A DNA stretch of 64,000 nt from Luteimonas aestuarii (GTDB taxonomy: Bacteria > Pseudomonadota > Gammaproteobacteria > Xanthomonadales > Xanthomonadaceae), in assembly GCF_004357985.1 (NCBI RefSeq), contig NZ_SMTF01000015.1:24773-88772 (forward strand), in the 5' to 3' direction. The position numbers were made by a program, and so were the translations under genes. Positions 19,675 through 28,508 of the stretch are shown here, piece by piece. Position 1 is the first letter of the stretch, and every line of letters begins with the position of its first letter. The notes under the pieces are model-generated. The model did no database searches. It was not told the DNA's origin and worked only from the letters and a program-made list of their open reading frames with translations.

Positions 19675-20619
19675 TCAGAGCATGTCCGGCGGTGTCGTTT
19701 GCCGTGGGTCGGCCGGATCGGTGCGCAGCAAGGCGTCGGGCAGCTGGCGGATGCTGGCGGCGAGGCGCTTGAGGAAGCCATCCATCGCCGTGCTGCGCCG
19801 CCAGTACAGCGCGATGCGCCGGCTGGGTTGCGGATCCTTGAACGGCAGCAGGCGGATGCTGGGTGGCTGCGCCACCGGCGGCTGCACGGCCAGGCTGGGC
19901 AGCAGGGTCATGCCGACGTTCGCCGCCACCATCTGCCGCAGGGTTTCCAGGCTGGTGGCGCGGAATTCGGTCTTCTCGCTGGCACCCGACAGGTGGCACA
20001 CGTCGAGCGTCTGCTGGCGCAGGCAGTGGCCGTCCTCGAGCAGCAACAGGTCTTCGTTGGCCAGGTCGCCCACGGACAGCGAAGTACGCTGTGCGAACGC
20101 GTGGTGCGCCGGCACCGCCAGCACGAACGATTCCTCGAACAGGAATTCGCCATGCAACTGGTCGTCGTGGATCGGTTCGGCCAGGATCGCCGCGTCCAGC
20201 CGGCCGTCGCGCAGCCGCGCGAGCAGCAGTTCGCTTTTTTCCTCGACCAGCAGCAACTGCAGCTCGGGAAAGCGTTCGCGGATGCCCGGGATCACGTGCG
20301 GCAGCAGGTATGGCCCCAGCGTGGGGAAGATGCCCAGGCGCACGGTGCCGGCCTCGGGCGCCTGGCTGCGGCGCGCGGCTTCCTTCATCTGTTCGACGTC
20401 GCCCACGATGCGGCGTGCGCGTTCGGCGATGTCGCTGCCGACCGCGGTCAGCATCACCTTGCGCGGCGCGCGTTCGAACAGCGCCACGCCCAGTTCTTCC
20501 TCCAGCTTGCGGATCTGCGTGGACAGCGTGGGTTGGCTGACGAAGCACGCGGCCGCGGCGCGCCCGAAATGCCTGTGGTCGGCGAGCGCGATCAGGTAGT
20601 TGAGGTCGCGCAGGTTCAT
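19675..20619 (-). CDS. oxyR: Hydrogen-peroxide sensor and LysR-type regulator OxyR
   Basis: A 314-residue LysR regulator. The N-terminal winged helix-turn-helix (MNLRDLNYLIALADHRHFGR) is followed by the effector domain with Cys199 and Cys208 in LEDGHCL and LDVCHL, exactly the two redox cysteines that form the activating disulfide in OxyR. It activates peroxide-defence genes. It lies 10 bases after ahpF, with its own terminator downstream, and an OxyR box is present upstream of ahpC. This ahpC-ahpF-oxyR order is the one known from Xanthomonas. Confidence 0.96.
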   Translation of the reverse strand: MNLRDLNYLIALADHRHFGRAAAACFVSQPTLSTQIRKLEEELGVALFERAPRKVMLTAVGSDIAERARRIVGDVEQMKEAARRSQAPEAGTVRLGIFPTLGPYLLPHVIPGIRERFPELQLLLVEEKSELLLARLRDGRLDAAILAEPIHDDQLHGEFLFEESFVLAVPAHHAFAQRTSLSVGDLANEDLLLLEDGHCLRQQTLDVCHLSGASEKTEFRATSLETLRQMVAANVGMTLLPSLAVQPPVAQPPSIRLLPFKDPQPSRRIALYWRRSTAMDGFLKRLAASIRQLPDALLRTDPADPRQTTPPDML

Positions 20620-20629
20620 TGCAGCTGGA

Positions 20630-22225
20630 TCAAACCGCTTCGGCTTCGGTCGTTAAGGTCTCGGCCGGCGCCGAGGTGCGGATCAGGTGGTCGAAGGCGG
20701 CCAGCGCCGCCTTCGAGCCTTCGCCCATCGCGATCACGATCTGCTTGTACGGCACCGTGGTGGCGTCGCCCGCGGCGAACACGCCCGGCACCGACGTGCG
20801 GCCGTGCGCATCCACTTCGATCTCGCCGCGCGGCGACAGCGCCACCGTGCCCTGGAGCCATTCGGTATTCGGGAGCAGGCCGATCTGCACGAACACGCCC
20901 TCCAGTTCCAGTCGATGCGCATCGCCGCCGACGCGATCGGTGTAGACGAGGCCTTTGACCTTCTGGCCATCGCCCAGCACCTCGGTGGTCTGCGCGCTGG
21001 TGATGATGCGCACGTTCGGAAGGCTGCGCAGCTTGCGCTGCAGCACCGCGTCGGCGCGCAGCGCCGCGTCGAACTCGATCAGGGTGACGTGGGCGACCAG
21101 GCCGGCCAGGTCGATCGCCGCCTCCACGCCGGAGTTGCCGCCGCCGATCACCGCCACGCGCTTGCCCTTGAACAGCGGGCCATCGCAGTGCGGGCAATAG
21201 GCCACGCCCTTGTTGCGGTACTGGTCTTCGCCGGGCACGCCCATCTGCCGCCAGCGCGCGCCGGTGGACAGCACCACGGTCTTCGACTTCAGCGACGCCC
21301 CGTTCTCCAGTTTCACTTCCACGAGGCCGTCGTCGCCCGCGGGCACCAGCTGCGTCGCGCGCTGCAGGTTCATCACGTCCACGTCGTACTCGCGCACGTG
21401 CTGTTCCAGCTGCGCAGCCAGCTTCGGGCCTTCGGTGTGCTGCACCGAGATGAAGTTCTCGATCGCCATGGTGTCCAGCACCTGGCCGCCGAAGCGCTCG
21501 GCCGCCACGCCGGTGCGGATGCCCTTGCGCGCGGCGTAGATCGCCGCCGCCGCGCCGGCCGGGCCACCGCCGACCACCAGCACGTCGAAGGCGTCCTTGC
21601 TTGCGATCTTCGCGGCTTCGCGCTTCGCGGCACCGGTATCGAGCCGGGCGACGATCTGCTCCAGCGTCATCCGGCCCTGGTCGAACAGCTCGCCATTGAG
21701 GTAGACGGTGGGCACCGACATGATCTCGCGCGCTTCCACCTCGTCCTGGAACAGCGCGCCATCGATGGCGACGTGCCTGATCTTCGGGTTGAGCACGGCG
21801 GCCAGGTTCAGCGCCTGCACCACGTCCGGGCAGTTCTGGCAGCTCAGCGAGTAATAGGTTTCGAACAGGAAGTCGCCATCGAGGTTGCGCACCTGCTCCA
21901 GCAGGTCGGCGGTGGCCTTCGACGGATGGCCGCCGACCTGCAGCAGGGCGAGCACCAGCGAGGTGAACTCGTGGCCCATCGGCAGCCCGGCGAAGCGCAG
22001 CGAGATGTCGTACCCGGGCGACGACAGCGCGAACGACGGGGTGCGTTCGCCATCGTCGCGGCGCACGTCGACGGTGATCCTGTCGGACTGCGCGCGGATG
22101 TCTTCCAGCAGCGCCAGCATCTCGTTCGACTTGTCGCCGTCGTCCACCGAGGCGGTGATCACGACAGGGCGTTGCAGGCGTTCGAGATAAGCCTTGAGCT
22201 GGGTCTTGAGGTCCTGGTCGAGCAT
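20630..22225 (-). CDS. ahpF: Alkyl hydroperoxide reductase subunit F
   Basis: A 531-residue flavoprotein disulfide reductase. The N-terminal double-thioredoxin domain contains [10 protein letters not shown] (Cys129/Cys132), followed by the FAD motif [19 protein letters not shown], the second redox centre YCPHCDG and the NAD motif [16 protein letters not shown]. It passes electrons from NADH to AhpC. It starts at 22225 with AGGAG close upstream and is separated from ahpC by 184 bases carrying a long hairpin. Confidence 0.97.
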   Translation of the reverse strand: MLDQDLKTQLKAYLERLQRPVVITASVDDGDKSNEMLALLEDIRAQSDRITVDVRRDDGERTPSFALSSPGYDISLRFAGLPMGHEFTSLVLALLQVGGHPSKATADLLEQVRNLDGDFLFETYYSLSCQNCPDVVQALNLAAVLNPKIRHVAIDGALFQDEVEAREIMSVPTVYLNGELFDQGRMTLEQIVARLDTGAAKREAAKIASKDAFDVLVVGGGPAGAAAAIYAARKGIRTGVAAERFGGQVLDTMAIENFISVQHTEGPKLAAQLEQHVREYDVDVMNLQRATQLVPAGDDGLVEVKLENGASLKSKTVVLSTGARWRQMGVPGEDQYRNKGVAYCPHCDGPLFKGKRVAVIGGGNSGVEAAIDLAGLVAHVTLIEFDAALRADAVLQRKLRSLPNVRIITSAQTTEVLGDGQKVKGLVYTDRVGGDAHRLELEGVFVQIGLLPNTEWLQGTVALSPRGEIEVDAHGRTSVPGVFAAGDATTVPYKQIVIAMGEGSKAALAAFDHLIRTSAPAETLTTEAEAV

Positions 22226-22249
22226 GGCGACTCCTGTGGGGGTGGAGTG

Positions 22250-22344
22250 GCGGGAGCGGATCGGAGCCGACGCAGGCGGGCTGGCTGCGCAGGGGGAGGG
22301 ATGCGTGGCGGGCAGGCCGGGCATCGGCTCCGATCCGCTCCCGC
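22250..22344. repeat. 21-bp perfect inverted repeat between ahpC and ahpF
   Basis: Arms at 22250-22270 and 22324-22344 (starting GCGGGAGCGGATCGGAGCCG) are perfectly complementary over 21 bases with a 53-base loop. The stem sits between the ahpC stop and the ahpF start. It may terminate part of the transcripts or protect the ahpC message 3' end; this is inference. There is no T-tract on the minus strand. Confidence 0.75.
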
Positions 22345-22409
22345 GCCGCAGGTGCGGCACGGGGGCGTGTGGTGCGATGGGTCGGTTGCGAACTGCCGGT
22401 CGCGCCGGA

Positions 22410-22973
22410 TCAGATCTTGCCGACCAGGTCCAGCGACGGCTTCAGGGTCTTCTCGCCTTCCTTCCACTTGGCCGGGCAGACTTCGTTCGGGTGCGCGGCG
22501 GTGTACTGGGCGGCCTTGAGCTTGCGCAGGGTTTCGGAGATGTCGCGGGCGATCTCGTTGGAATGGATCTCAAGCGTCTTGATCACGCCTTCCGGGTTGA
22601 CCACGAAGGTGCCGCGCAGGGCCAGGCCCTCTTCCTCGATGTGCACGCCGAAGGCGCGGGTCAGCTGGTGGGTGGGGTCGCCGACCAGCGGGAACTGGGC
22701 CTTGCCCACCGCCGGGGAGGTTTCGTGCCAGACCTTGTGCGAGAAGTGGGTGTCGGTGGTGACGATGTAGACCTCGGCGCCCAGCTTCTGGAACTCGGCG
22801 TAATGGTCGGCCGCGTCCTCGATCTCGGTCGGGCAGTTGAAGGTGAAGGCGGCCGGCATGAACACCAGCACCGACCACTTGCCCTTCAGGCTGGCATCGG
22901 TGACTTCAATGAACTCGCCATTCTGGTAGGCGGTGGTCTTGAACGGCTGGACGGGCGTGTTGATCAACGACAT
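22410..22973 (-). CDS. ahpC: Alkyl hydroperoxide reductase subunit C (2-Cys peroxiredoxin)
   Basis: A 187-residue typical 2-Cys peroxiredoxin. The peroxidatic Cys47 is in [11 protein letters not shown] and the resolving Cys166 in [10 protein letters not shown]. It reduces H2O2, organic peroxides and peroxynitrite, and is recycled by AhpF encoded next to it. The start [11 protein letters not shown] is the family start; an open extension upstream is rejected. An OxyR box lies about 105-130 bases upstream. Confidence 0.97.
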   Translation of the reverse strand: MSLINTPVQPFKTTAYQNGEFIEVTDASLKGKWSVLVFMPAAFTFNCPTEIEDAADHYAEFQKLGAEVYIVTTDTHFSHKVWHETSPAVGKAQFPLVGDPTHQLTRAFGVHIEEEGLALRGTFVVNPEGVIKTLEIHSNEIARDISETLRKLKAAQYTAAHPNEVCPAKWKEGEKTLKPSLDLVGKI

Positions 22974-23077
22974 CTGCAAGATCCTCGGATGAATGGGGAG
23001 GGTTTCGGCAGAAGCAGATGCCCTGCCGACGCCGACAAGAATAGGCAGCATCGATCAATTTGTAAAAGTCATTAAAT

Positions 23078-23103
23078 CTATACTAACAATAGTTGAAAAC
23101 TAT
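23078..23103. promoter_or_regulatory. OxyR binding site upstream of ahpC
   Basis: CTAT, ATAG and CTAT occur with exact 7-base spacings (23078, 23089, 23100). The half ATAGTTGAAAACTAT fits the known ATAGnTnnnAnCTAT consensus fully; the outermost fourth quarter-site is degenerate. This AT-rich stretch is the only such region between ahpC and the candidate sRNA, so OxyR could act on either side. The site itself is seen; its use is inferred from family knowledge. Confidence 0.8.
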
Positions 23104-23172
23104 CGAACTGGTGCAAGAATCCTGTCGCCTGCCATTGGATAGTCCATCTGCGCCCGTGATCGCGCGCAGGGG

Positions 23173-23202
23173 TTGACAGGTTATTTTGCATTGCAGCATA
23201 TT
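23173..23202 (+). promoter_or_regulatory. Candidate sigma-70 promoter of small RNA
   Basis: A perfect -35 TTGACA at 23173-23178 is followed after 17-18 bases by GCATATT (best hexamer CATATT at 23197-23202, 4 of 6 to TATAAT). It points away from ahpC, and no plus-strand gene follows before a strong terminator at 23321-23350. Confidence 0.45.
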
Positions 23203-23208
23203 CGGTCC

Positions 23209-23350
23209 ACGCCTTCCTGCAGCACGCTTCCCGCGGCAGGCAGGCAGGGTTTGTGGTCGGAGATCCGGCCCAACGCGTTCCGTATCCGTTTCCTCCCTCC
23301 CACACGTGATGCGGAATTTTGAAGGCGGCTTCGGCCGCCTTCATTTTTTT
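23209..23350 (+). ncRNA. Candidate trans-acting small RNA divergent from ahpC
   Basis: The interval between the promoter-like sequence and a canonical terminator is about 140 bases and has no credible coding frame. It contains a C-rich single-stranded-looking stretch (TTTCCTCCCTCCC, 23290-23302) complementary to Shine-Dalgarno sequences, and GCGGCAGGCAGGCAGGG earlier on. These are features of sRNAs that block ribosome-binding sites. It does not match 6S, SRP, tmRNA or RNase P RNA as I know them. The position beside an OxyR box raises peroxide regulation as a possibility. This is an inference from layout. Confidence 0.4.
23321..23350 (+). terminator. Rho-independent terminator, plus strand
   Basis: GAAGGCGGC (23321-23329), loop TTCG, GCCGCCTTC (23334-23342), then ATTTTTTT (23343-23350). 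The 9-bp stem with a UUCG tetraloop and a 7-base T-run is a textbook terminator, orientated plus. No plus-strand protein gene precedes it, so it implies an RNA transcript from upstream. Confidence 0.9.
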
Positions 23351-23386
23351 CTTCTGTGCCTGGCTGCGAGTGACGCCATCCGTGGC

Positions 23387-23457
23387 TGCGCAGATCCCGC
23401 ATCGCCGAAAGTCGCGGCGCGATATCCGCTTGGTTGCGGCGGTACCGGACCTGCGCC
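23387..23457 (+). repeat. Palindromic element copy 3 (degenerate arms)
   Basis: The conserved centre at 23411-23433 (one base different from copy 1) is flanked by 24-base arms that pair at 18 of 24 positions. The arms are type A (ending TTGCGGC on the right). Fourteen bases at the left edge, CCGTGGCTGCGCAG (23380-23393), recur inverted at 39168-39181 beside copy 5, and GACCATCG follows the right arm in both. The remaining bases between here and 23640 show no gene. Confidence 0.85.
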
Positions 23458-23640
23458 GGTCGGACCATCGCGAGTCTCGTAAAGAAGCTGGCGACACGGT
23501 CGCTGGCGAGGTAGGTGCGGCTGCGTCGGTGCTGCGGAGGTGCCCGCCGAGCCTGAGCACACCGAGCGCGAATCGCGCCAGCGATTGTGCCCGTACATCG
23601 CATGCCAGCCTCCGGCGTGGCTGGCGCGGGGGGAATGAGC

Positions 23641-24504
23641 CTATTCCGGTTCGGGAGGCGCCGTTGACGCGTCCGCGCCGACGAAAGACGAAACCGCCAA
23701 CAGCACTTTGGGGAAGCGCTCGGGCGAGTAGAACGCTGCGGCAGGTGCAAAGTGGCTGGCACCCGCCAACCAGACAATTCGCGAGGAGGCGCCAGCCTCC
23801 CTCAATGCGGCGTGCAGGCGACGGCTGTTGCCCGGTTCCACGGTACGGTCGCGGTCGCCGTGGATCAGCAGGAAGGGCGGCTCGTCACCGTCCACGAAGC
23901 GCACGGCCATGGCATCCGGCCATTGCTCAGGCGGGCCGAAGATGCGTTCAAGCTTGCCGCCGATGGCGAAGTCATAGGGGCCGGCCAGGCCGATCACACC
24001 CGCCAGGTCGCGCGGCGTCATGTCCACCCGCCCCAGATGACGAGCATCGGTTCCGAGCAGCGCGGCGATCTGCGCGCCGGCGGAATGGCCGGCAATGAAG
24101 ATCCGGTCGGGATCCCCGCCATGCTCGGCGACGTGGTCGCGGGACCAGCGCACCGCGCGCGCAGCATCGTCGATGAAGTCAGGGAATCCTGCCGTCGGCC
24201 AGGTGCGGTAATCCGCCACGATGGCCACGACCCCGCGTTGCGCCAGTTGGCTGCCAACGAAGCCATACCGCGCGCGGTTGCCGCGCTGCCAGGCCCCACC
24301 GTAGAAGAACACGACCACCGGCATCGCGTGGATGGCGTGGCGCGGGCGGTAGACATCCAGCGCCAGCCCGCGACCGGGATCGTAGGTCACGCTGGCCACA
24401 GGCGGCGTGCTGTCGCGGTTGACGTAGCCGAAGAACACGCTCTGGCAGCCCGTGGCAAGCAGTGCGGCCAGGGCGATGGCGAGCGTGGTGCGCAGTGATC
24501 GCAT
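23641..24504 (-). CDS. Alpha/beta-hydrolase (carboxylesterase-like) lipoprotein
   Basis: A 287-residue protein. The signal peptide ends in the lipobox LLATGCQS, so it is a predicted lipoprotein. It is an alpha/beta hydrolase of the carboxylesterase/BD-FAE type: oxyanion segment VVFFYGGAWQRGN, nucleophile elbow IAGHSAGAQ, acidic region LLIHGDRDRTVEPG and catalytic His in LAGASHFAP. It likely cleaves small esters in the periplasm or at a membrane surface; the substrate is unknown. It is monocistronic. Confidence 0.88.
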   Translation of the reverse strand: MRSLRTTLAIALAALLATGCQSVFFGYVNRDSTPPVASVTYDPGRGLALDVYRPRHAIHAMPVVVFFYGGAWQRGNRARYGFVGSQLAQRGVVAIVADYRTWPTAGFPDFIDDAARAVRWSRDHVAEHGGDPDRIFIAGHSAGAQIAALLGTDARHLGRVDMTPRDLAGVIGLAGPYDFAIGGKLERIFGPPEQWPDAMAVRFVDGDEPPFLLIHGDRDRTVEPGNSRRLHAALREAGASSRIVWLAGASHFAPAAAFYSPERFPKVLLAVSSFVGADASTAPPEPE

Positions 24505-24552
24505 GGGGTTTCCTGGGCGGTTGCCGCGCGCGAGCGGCTACGATGACGTCCC

Positions 24553-25392
24553 ATGGATACGACCACAAGGCGCCGCGTGGATGCACTGCTGCGCAACGCT
24601 TGCGCCCGGGTGGCGCGCGAGGACGCGGAGTTGCTGCTCACGTTCGTGCTGGGGAAGCCGCGCAGCTGGCTGTTCGCGCATGACGACGCCGAGTTGGATG
24701 CATCGCAGGCGGCCCGCTTCGAAACGCTGCTCGCGCGGCGCGTCCAGGGCGAGCCTGTGGCTTACCTGGTCGGGTCGCGCGGCTTCTGGACATTCGATCT
24801 CGCGGTCACGCCGGACACGCTGATCCCGCGCCCGGAAACCGAACGGCTGGTCGAGGCAGCGCTGTCGCGACTGCCCGCCGACACGCCATTGCGCATCGCC
24901 GACCTGGGCACGGGCAGTGGCGCGATTGCACTGGCGCTGGCCAGCGAGTGCCCGCAGTCCATGGTGGTCGCCACCGACGCCAGCGAAGCGGCGCTTGCGG
25001 TGGCGCGTGGCAATGCCGATGCGGCCAGGGTTGCCAACATCCGCTTCCGCGTCGGCGACTGGTATGGCCCGCTGCGTGAGGACCGCTTCGATCTGATCGC
25101 CAGCAACCCGCCCTACATCGCCGGCGATGACGAACACCTGCAGCGCGGAGACCTGCGTTTCGAACCCGTGCAGGCGCTGACGCCGGGCGGCGACGGGCTG
25201 TCTGCGATCCGCGTGCTCGCCGCCGGTGCGCCGCGGCACCTGCTGCCAGGCGGTTGGCTGCTGCTGGAACATGGCCACGACCAGGGCGATGCCGTGCGCA
25301 CCTTGCTGGTCAGCGCCGGGCTGGTGGACGTGGCGACGCTGCAGGACCTGGAGCATCGCGACCGGGTGACGCTGGGCCGTTGGCGGCCTTGA
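24553..25392 (+). CDS. prmC: Release factor glutamine methyltransferase
   Basis: A 279-residue protein. The N-terminal helical domain is followed by the SAM domain with [16 protein letters not shown] and the catalytic ASNPPYI that binds the glutamine. PrmC methylates the GGQ glutamine of release factors 1 and 2. In many gammaproteobacteria it follows hemA-prfA, but here prfA (52802) is about 27 kb away. The gap to the next gene is 44 bases on the same strand. Confidence 0.93.
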   Translation: MDTTTRRRVDALLRNACARVAREDAELLLTFVLGKPRSWLFAHDDAELDASQAARFETLLARRVQGEPVAYLVGSRGFWTFDLAVTPDTLIPRPETERLVEAALSRLPADTPLRIADLGTGSGAIALALASECPQSMVVATDASEAALAVARGNADAARVANIRFRVGDWYGPLREDRFDLIASNPPYIAGDDEHLQRGDLRFEPVQALTPGGDGLSAIRVLAAGAPRHLLPGGWLLLEHGHDQGDAVRTLLVSAGLVDVATLQDLEHRDRVTLGRWRP

Positions 25393-25436
25393 AGCAGGCG
25401 TTAGACTCTGGCGACTCGTACCTGCAAGGGACCGCC

Positions 25437-26378
25437 ATGCGCACGCTGTACCCGGAGATCGCACCGTTCGACGTCGGCACGCTCAAGGTCGACGACCGCC
25501 ATACGTTGTACTACGAACAGTCCGGCAACCCGAAGGGCAAGCCGGTCGTACTGTTGCACGGCGGTCCCGGCGGCGGCTGCAACGCCAGGATGCGTCGCTT
25601 CCACGACCCGGCGAAATACCGCATCGTGCTGTTCGACCAGCGTGGCGCCGGGCGCTCCACGCCGCACGCCGACCTGGTGGACAACACCACTTGGGACCTC
25701 GTGGCCGACATCGAAAAACTGCGTGAGCGGCTGGACGTCGAGAAGTGGCAGGTCTTCGGCGGCTCCTGGGGCTCCACGCTGGCGTTGGCCTACGCGCAAT
25801 CGCATCCGCGCCGGGTGAGCGAACTCGTGCTGCGCGGCATCTTCATGCTGCGCCGGTGGGAGCTGCAGTGGTTCTACCAGGAAGGCGCCTCGCGCCTGTT
25901 CCCGGATGCCTGGGAGCATTACATCGCCGCGATCCCCGAAGCCGAACGCGGCGACCTGGTTGCCGCCTTCCACAAGCGCCTGACCAGCGACGATGAAGCC
26001 ACGCGCCTGGCGGCTGCACGCGCGTGGAGCGTGTGGGAAGGCGCCACGTCGTTCCTGCGCGTCGATGGCGATTTCGCCGACAGCCACGCGGATGCGCAAT
26101 TCGCGCTGGCGTTCGCGCGCATCGAGAACCATTACTTCGTCAACAAGGGCTTCTTCGAGGTCGACGACCAGCTGTTGCGCGACATGTACCGCATCGTCGA
26201 TATCCCCGGGGTGATCGTGCATGGCCGCTACGACGTGGTCTGCCCGGTCCAGAATGCGTGGGACCTGCACAAGGCCTGGCCGAAGGCCGAACTGGCCATC
26301 ACCCCGACCTCCGGCCACTCCGCGTTCGAGGAAGAGAACGTGGATGCACTGGTGAAAGCGACCGATTCGTTCGCGTAG
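25437..26378 (+). CDS. pip: Proline iminopeptidase
   Basis: A 313-residue S33 alpha/beta hydrolase. VVLLHGGPGGGCN is the oxyanion motif, FDQRGAGRSTPH the family signature, FGGSWGSTLALAYAQ the nucleophile elbow with the catalytic serine, GRYDVVCPVQNAW the aspartate region and SGHSAFE the histidine. It removes N-terminal proline from peptides in the cytoplasm. Its length is normal. I chose the ATG at 25437; a longer frame upstream overlaps prmC and lacks similarity. Confidence 0.95.
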   Translation: MRTLYPEIAPFDVGTLKVDDRHTLYYEQSGNPKGKPVVLLHGGPGGGCNARMRRFHDPAKYRIVLFDQRGAGRSTPHADLVDNTTWDLVADIEKLRERLDVEKWQVFGGSWGSTLALAYAQSHPRRVSELVLRGIFMLRRWELQWFYQEGASRLFPDAWEHYIAAIPEAERGDLVAAFHKRLTSDDEATRLAAARAWSVWEGATSFLRVDGDFADSHADAQFALAFARIENHYFVNKGFFEVDDQLLRDMYRIVDIPGVIVHGRYDVVCPVQNAWDLHKAWPKAELAITPTSGHSAFEEENVDALVKATDSFA

Positions 26379-26425
26379 GCATGCCTTGGCCCTGGCTTAG
26401 GCAGGGGCGGAGAGCCAAGGAGCCT

Positions 26426-26986
26426 TCAGCGGTCGCGCGAGGCGATGGACACCGTCGCAACCGCCTGGACATTGGCGTCAGGATCGTCGGAGGTGGTCAG
26501 CACGAACAGAAGCTCACTGTCGTCTTCCGGTCGGAACCATGCGCAGGCGAGCGTTCTGGACTGCTCGTCCACGGCAGTTGGCATCGTGCGCGGCTCCGCA
26601 AGCAGTGGCGGGTGTGCAGTGGAGACGAGTGATTGGAAGCCTGCGCGTGCAGCTTCGGCGATCGCACGCTGTGCGAACACGGCGCAGGTGCCGTCTTCGC
26701 GCAGCGAAACCACGAAGCGCCCTTCCTCCGCAAGGATGATCCACGCTGCACCTCCCTTGCCTCCGAGGAAGAACGAGGCGTTCCCGGCAGGGACATCCTG
26801 CCCGCCGTACGCGGTGATCGCCGCAGTCAATGCGTCCTGTGAGTCGTAATGCTGCATGCAGGTGGACGCGAACAGCGTCGAGAATGCATCAAGACTCCCG
26901 TCAACCGGTCCGGATGCCCGGCCATTGGTCATGCAACAGAGCGTGATCCAGGCGATCAACGCGGTGCGCAGTGATTTCAGGCTCAT
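26426..26986 (-). CDS. Exported protein of unknown function coupled to nudE
   Basis: A 186-residue protein with a signal peptide (MSLKSLRTALIAWITLCCMTNGRASG). The mature part contains FSTLFASTCMQHYDSQDALTAAI, EEGRFVVSLREDGTCAVFAQRA and LACAWFRPEDDSELLFVLTTSDD. I recognise no named domain; the pattern recalls short periplasmic proteins of unknown role in this bacterial family. Its ATG overlaps the nudE stop as ATGA, so translation is probably coupled. Confidence 0.8.
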   Translation of the reverse strand: MSLKSLRTALIAWITLCCMTNGRASGPVDGSLDAFSTLFASTCMQHYDSQDALTAAITAYGGQDVPAGNASFFLGGKGGAAWIILAEEGRFVVSLREDGTCAVFAQRAIAEAARAGFQSLVSTAHPPLLAEPRTMPTAVDEQSRTLACAWFRPEDDSELLFVLTTSDDPDANVQAVATVSIASRDR

Positions 26987-27546
26987 ATCGGATCCGCGCG
27001 CGAACCATCCGGGTTGTACTCGATCATCCACAGCCCGGCCCAGAGCTTCAGGTCCAGCTCGTAGCCCTCGCGGTATTTCCGCATCAGCCACGCCGGCGCC
27101 TCGCTGCGCGGCACCGAGTGCACGGTGATGTCCTCGTCGTTGACGCCGCCACCATCGCCCACCTTGCGCAAGTCGCGGGCCCGCGCGAAGGCGATGCGCT
27201 CGTTGCTCATGCCCGACGACGTGGGGCCGGTCAGCAGTACGTCGACGCGGCCGGCCTCCCAGCCAGTCTCCTCGATCAGTTCGCGGCGGGCGGCGGCTTC
27301 CAATGAGTCGTCGTCGTGGTCGTCGCCAACCAGTCCCGCCGGCATCTCGATGGTCTTCGCGCCCAGCGGCACGCGGTACTGCTCGACGAACAGCACGTGG
27401 TCGTCGGGCGTGACCGCGATCACCAGCACCGCCAACCCGTCCTTGCCATGGGTGCGTTCGCACGATTCCCAGTGGCCGCGCCTGACCATGCGCAGCCACT
27501 CCCCTTGGTACAGCAGTTCGACGTCGCCGCCGGAGTCCTTGTCCAT
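26983..27546 (-). CDS. nudE: NUDIX ADP-sugar/ADP-compound hydrolase
   Basis: A 187-residue NUDIX hydrolase. The box runs from GDDHDDDSLEAAARREL to IEETGW with the REL-EE-GW core intact; the first acidic position is Asp rather than Glu. VLFVEQYRVPLGAKTIEMPAGLV upstream is the ADP-ribose pyrophosphatase-type lead, and the protein resembles NudE. It probably hydrolyses ADP-ribose, Ap3A or NADH-like compounds. The subfamily is less certain than the fold. Confidence 0.82.
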   Translation of the reverse strand: MDKDSGGDVELLYQGEWLRMVRRGHWESCERTHGKDGLAVLVIAVTPDDHVLFVEQYRVPLGAKTIEMPAGLVGDDHDDDSLEAAARRELIEETGWEAGRVDVLLTGPTSSGMSNERIAFARARDLRKVGDGGGVNDEDITVHSVPRSEAPAWLMRKYREGYELDLKLWAGLWMIEYNPDGSRADPI

Positions 27547-27587
27547 CGGGCGATGCTACCGCACCGTGGTGGCAAAGGCAGTGCGCC

Positions 27588-28508
27588 TCAGCCGGGGTTG
27601 TAGGGCAATCCGGCGGCCTCGTGCAGCCGCCGTCGCGTCATCGGCCCGAAGCGCAGCGATTCGGCAAGGGACGACAAGGCCTCGGCATCGGCGACGCCAC
27701 GCCGGAGGGATGCGGCGTGCGTGGCCAGGGGCGCATCGAGTGCGATGGTGGTCAGGCGTCGGCAGAGCAGCGCCAGCTCGCGATGTTCGCGCAGCCGGTT
27801 CGCCGCCTGCGCGGCGCCGCGGAAGCGCAGGAAGGGCACTTCGTCCAGGCGCGCCAGCAGTGCATCGAGCGTACCGAAGTGCGCCAGCAGCACGGCGGCG
27901 GTCTTGGCGCCGATGCCGGGTACCCCGGGGATGTTGTCGATCGCGTCACCGCACAGCGCGAGGTAGTCGGCGATCTGCGCGGCCTCCACGCCATGCCGCG
28001 CCTTGACCCCGGCCGTGGTCCAGCGCTGGCCGCGGGCGTAGTCCCACTGCTCGTCGTGTTCCATCAGCAACTGCGAGAGATCCTTGTCGGCGGAGACGAT
28101 CACGCCGCGCAGTCCCTCGGGACGCGCGCGATGCAGCGCACTGCCGATCAGGTCGTCCGCCTCGTATTCGCCGTGCGCCATGACGTTGAGCCCCAGCGCA
28201 GCGCACAGTGCCTTGCAGAGTACGAACTGGCGCTTGAGTTCTTCCGGGGCCGGCGGGCGGTTGGCTTTGTATTGCGGGTACAGCGCATTGCGAAAACAGG
28301 AATCGAGTGCCTCGTCGAAGGCGATGGCGATGTGTCGCGGCCGTTCGCGCTCCAGCAGTTCCAGCACGAACCGCGCGAACCCGTGCACGGCGTTGGTCGG
28401 CCAGCCTTCGGCGTCGTGGAACTCATCCGGCATGGAATGCCAGGCGCGGAAGACGTAGAGGCTGGCATCGACCAGGTACAACGGCTGCGGCATCGGGACG
28501 GCACTCAC
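27588..28508 (-). CDS. 5'-3' exonuclease, PIN/FEN domain (ExoIX-like)
   Basis: A 306-residue protein matching the 5'-nuclease domain of DNA polymerase I without the polymerase. LYLVDASLYVFRAWHSMP, IAFDEALDSCFRNALYPQYKANR, EYEADDLIGS and VSADKDLSQLL carry the metal-binding acidic residues, and the helix-hairpin-helix is GVPGIGAKTAAVLLAHFG. It probably removes flaps or RNA ends in repair. A GTG start at 28508 overlaps the nitroreductase stop (GTGA); the ATG at 28493 is the alternative. Confidence 0.88.
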   Translation of the reverse strand: MSAVPMPQPLYLVDASLYVFRAWHSMPDEFHDAEGWPTNAVHGFARFVLELLERERPRHIAIAFDEALDSCFRNALYPQYKANRPPAPEELKRQFVLCKALCAALGLNVMAHGEYEADDLIGSALHRARPEGLRGVIVSADKDLSQLLMEHDEQWDYARGQRWTTAGVKARHGVEAAQIADYLALCGDAIDNIPGVPGIGAKTAAVLLAHFGTLDALLARLDEVPFLRFRGAAQAANRLREHRELALLCRRLTTIALDAPLATHAASLRRGVADAEALSSLAESLRFGPMTRRRLHEAAGLPYNPG

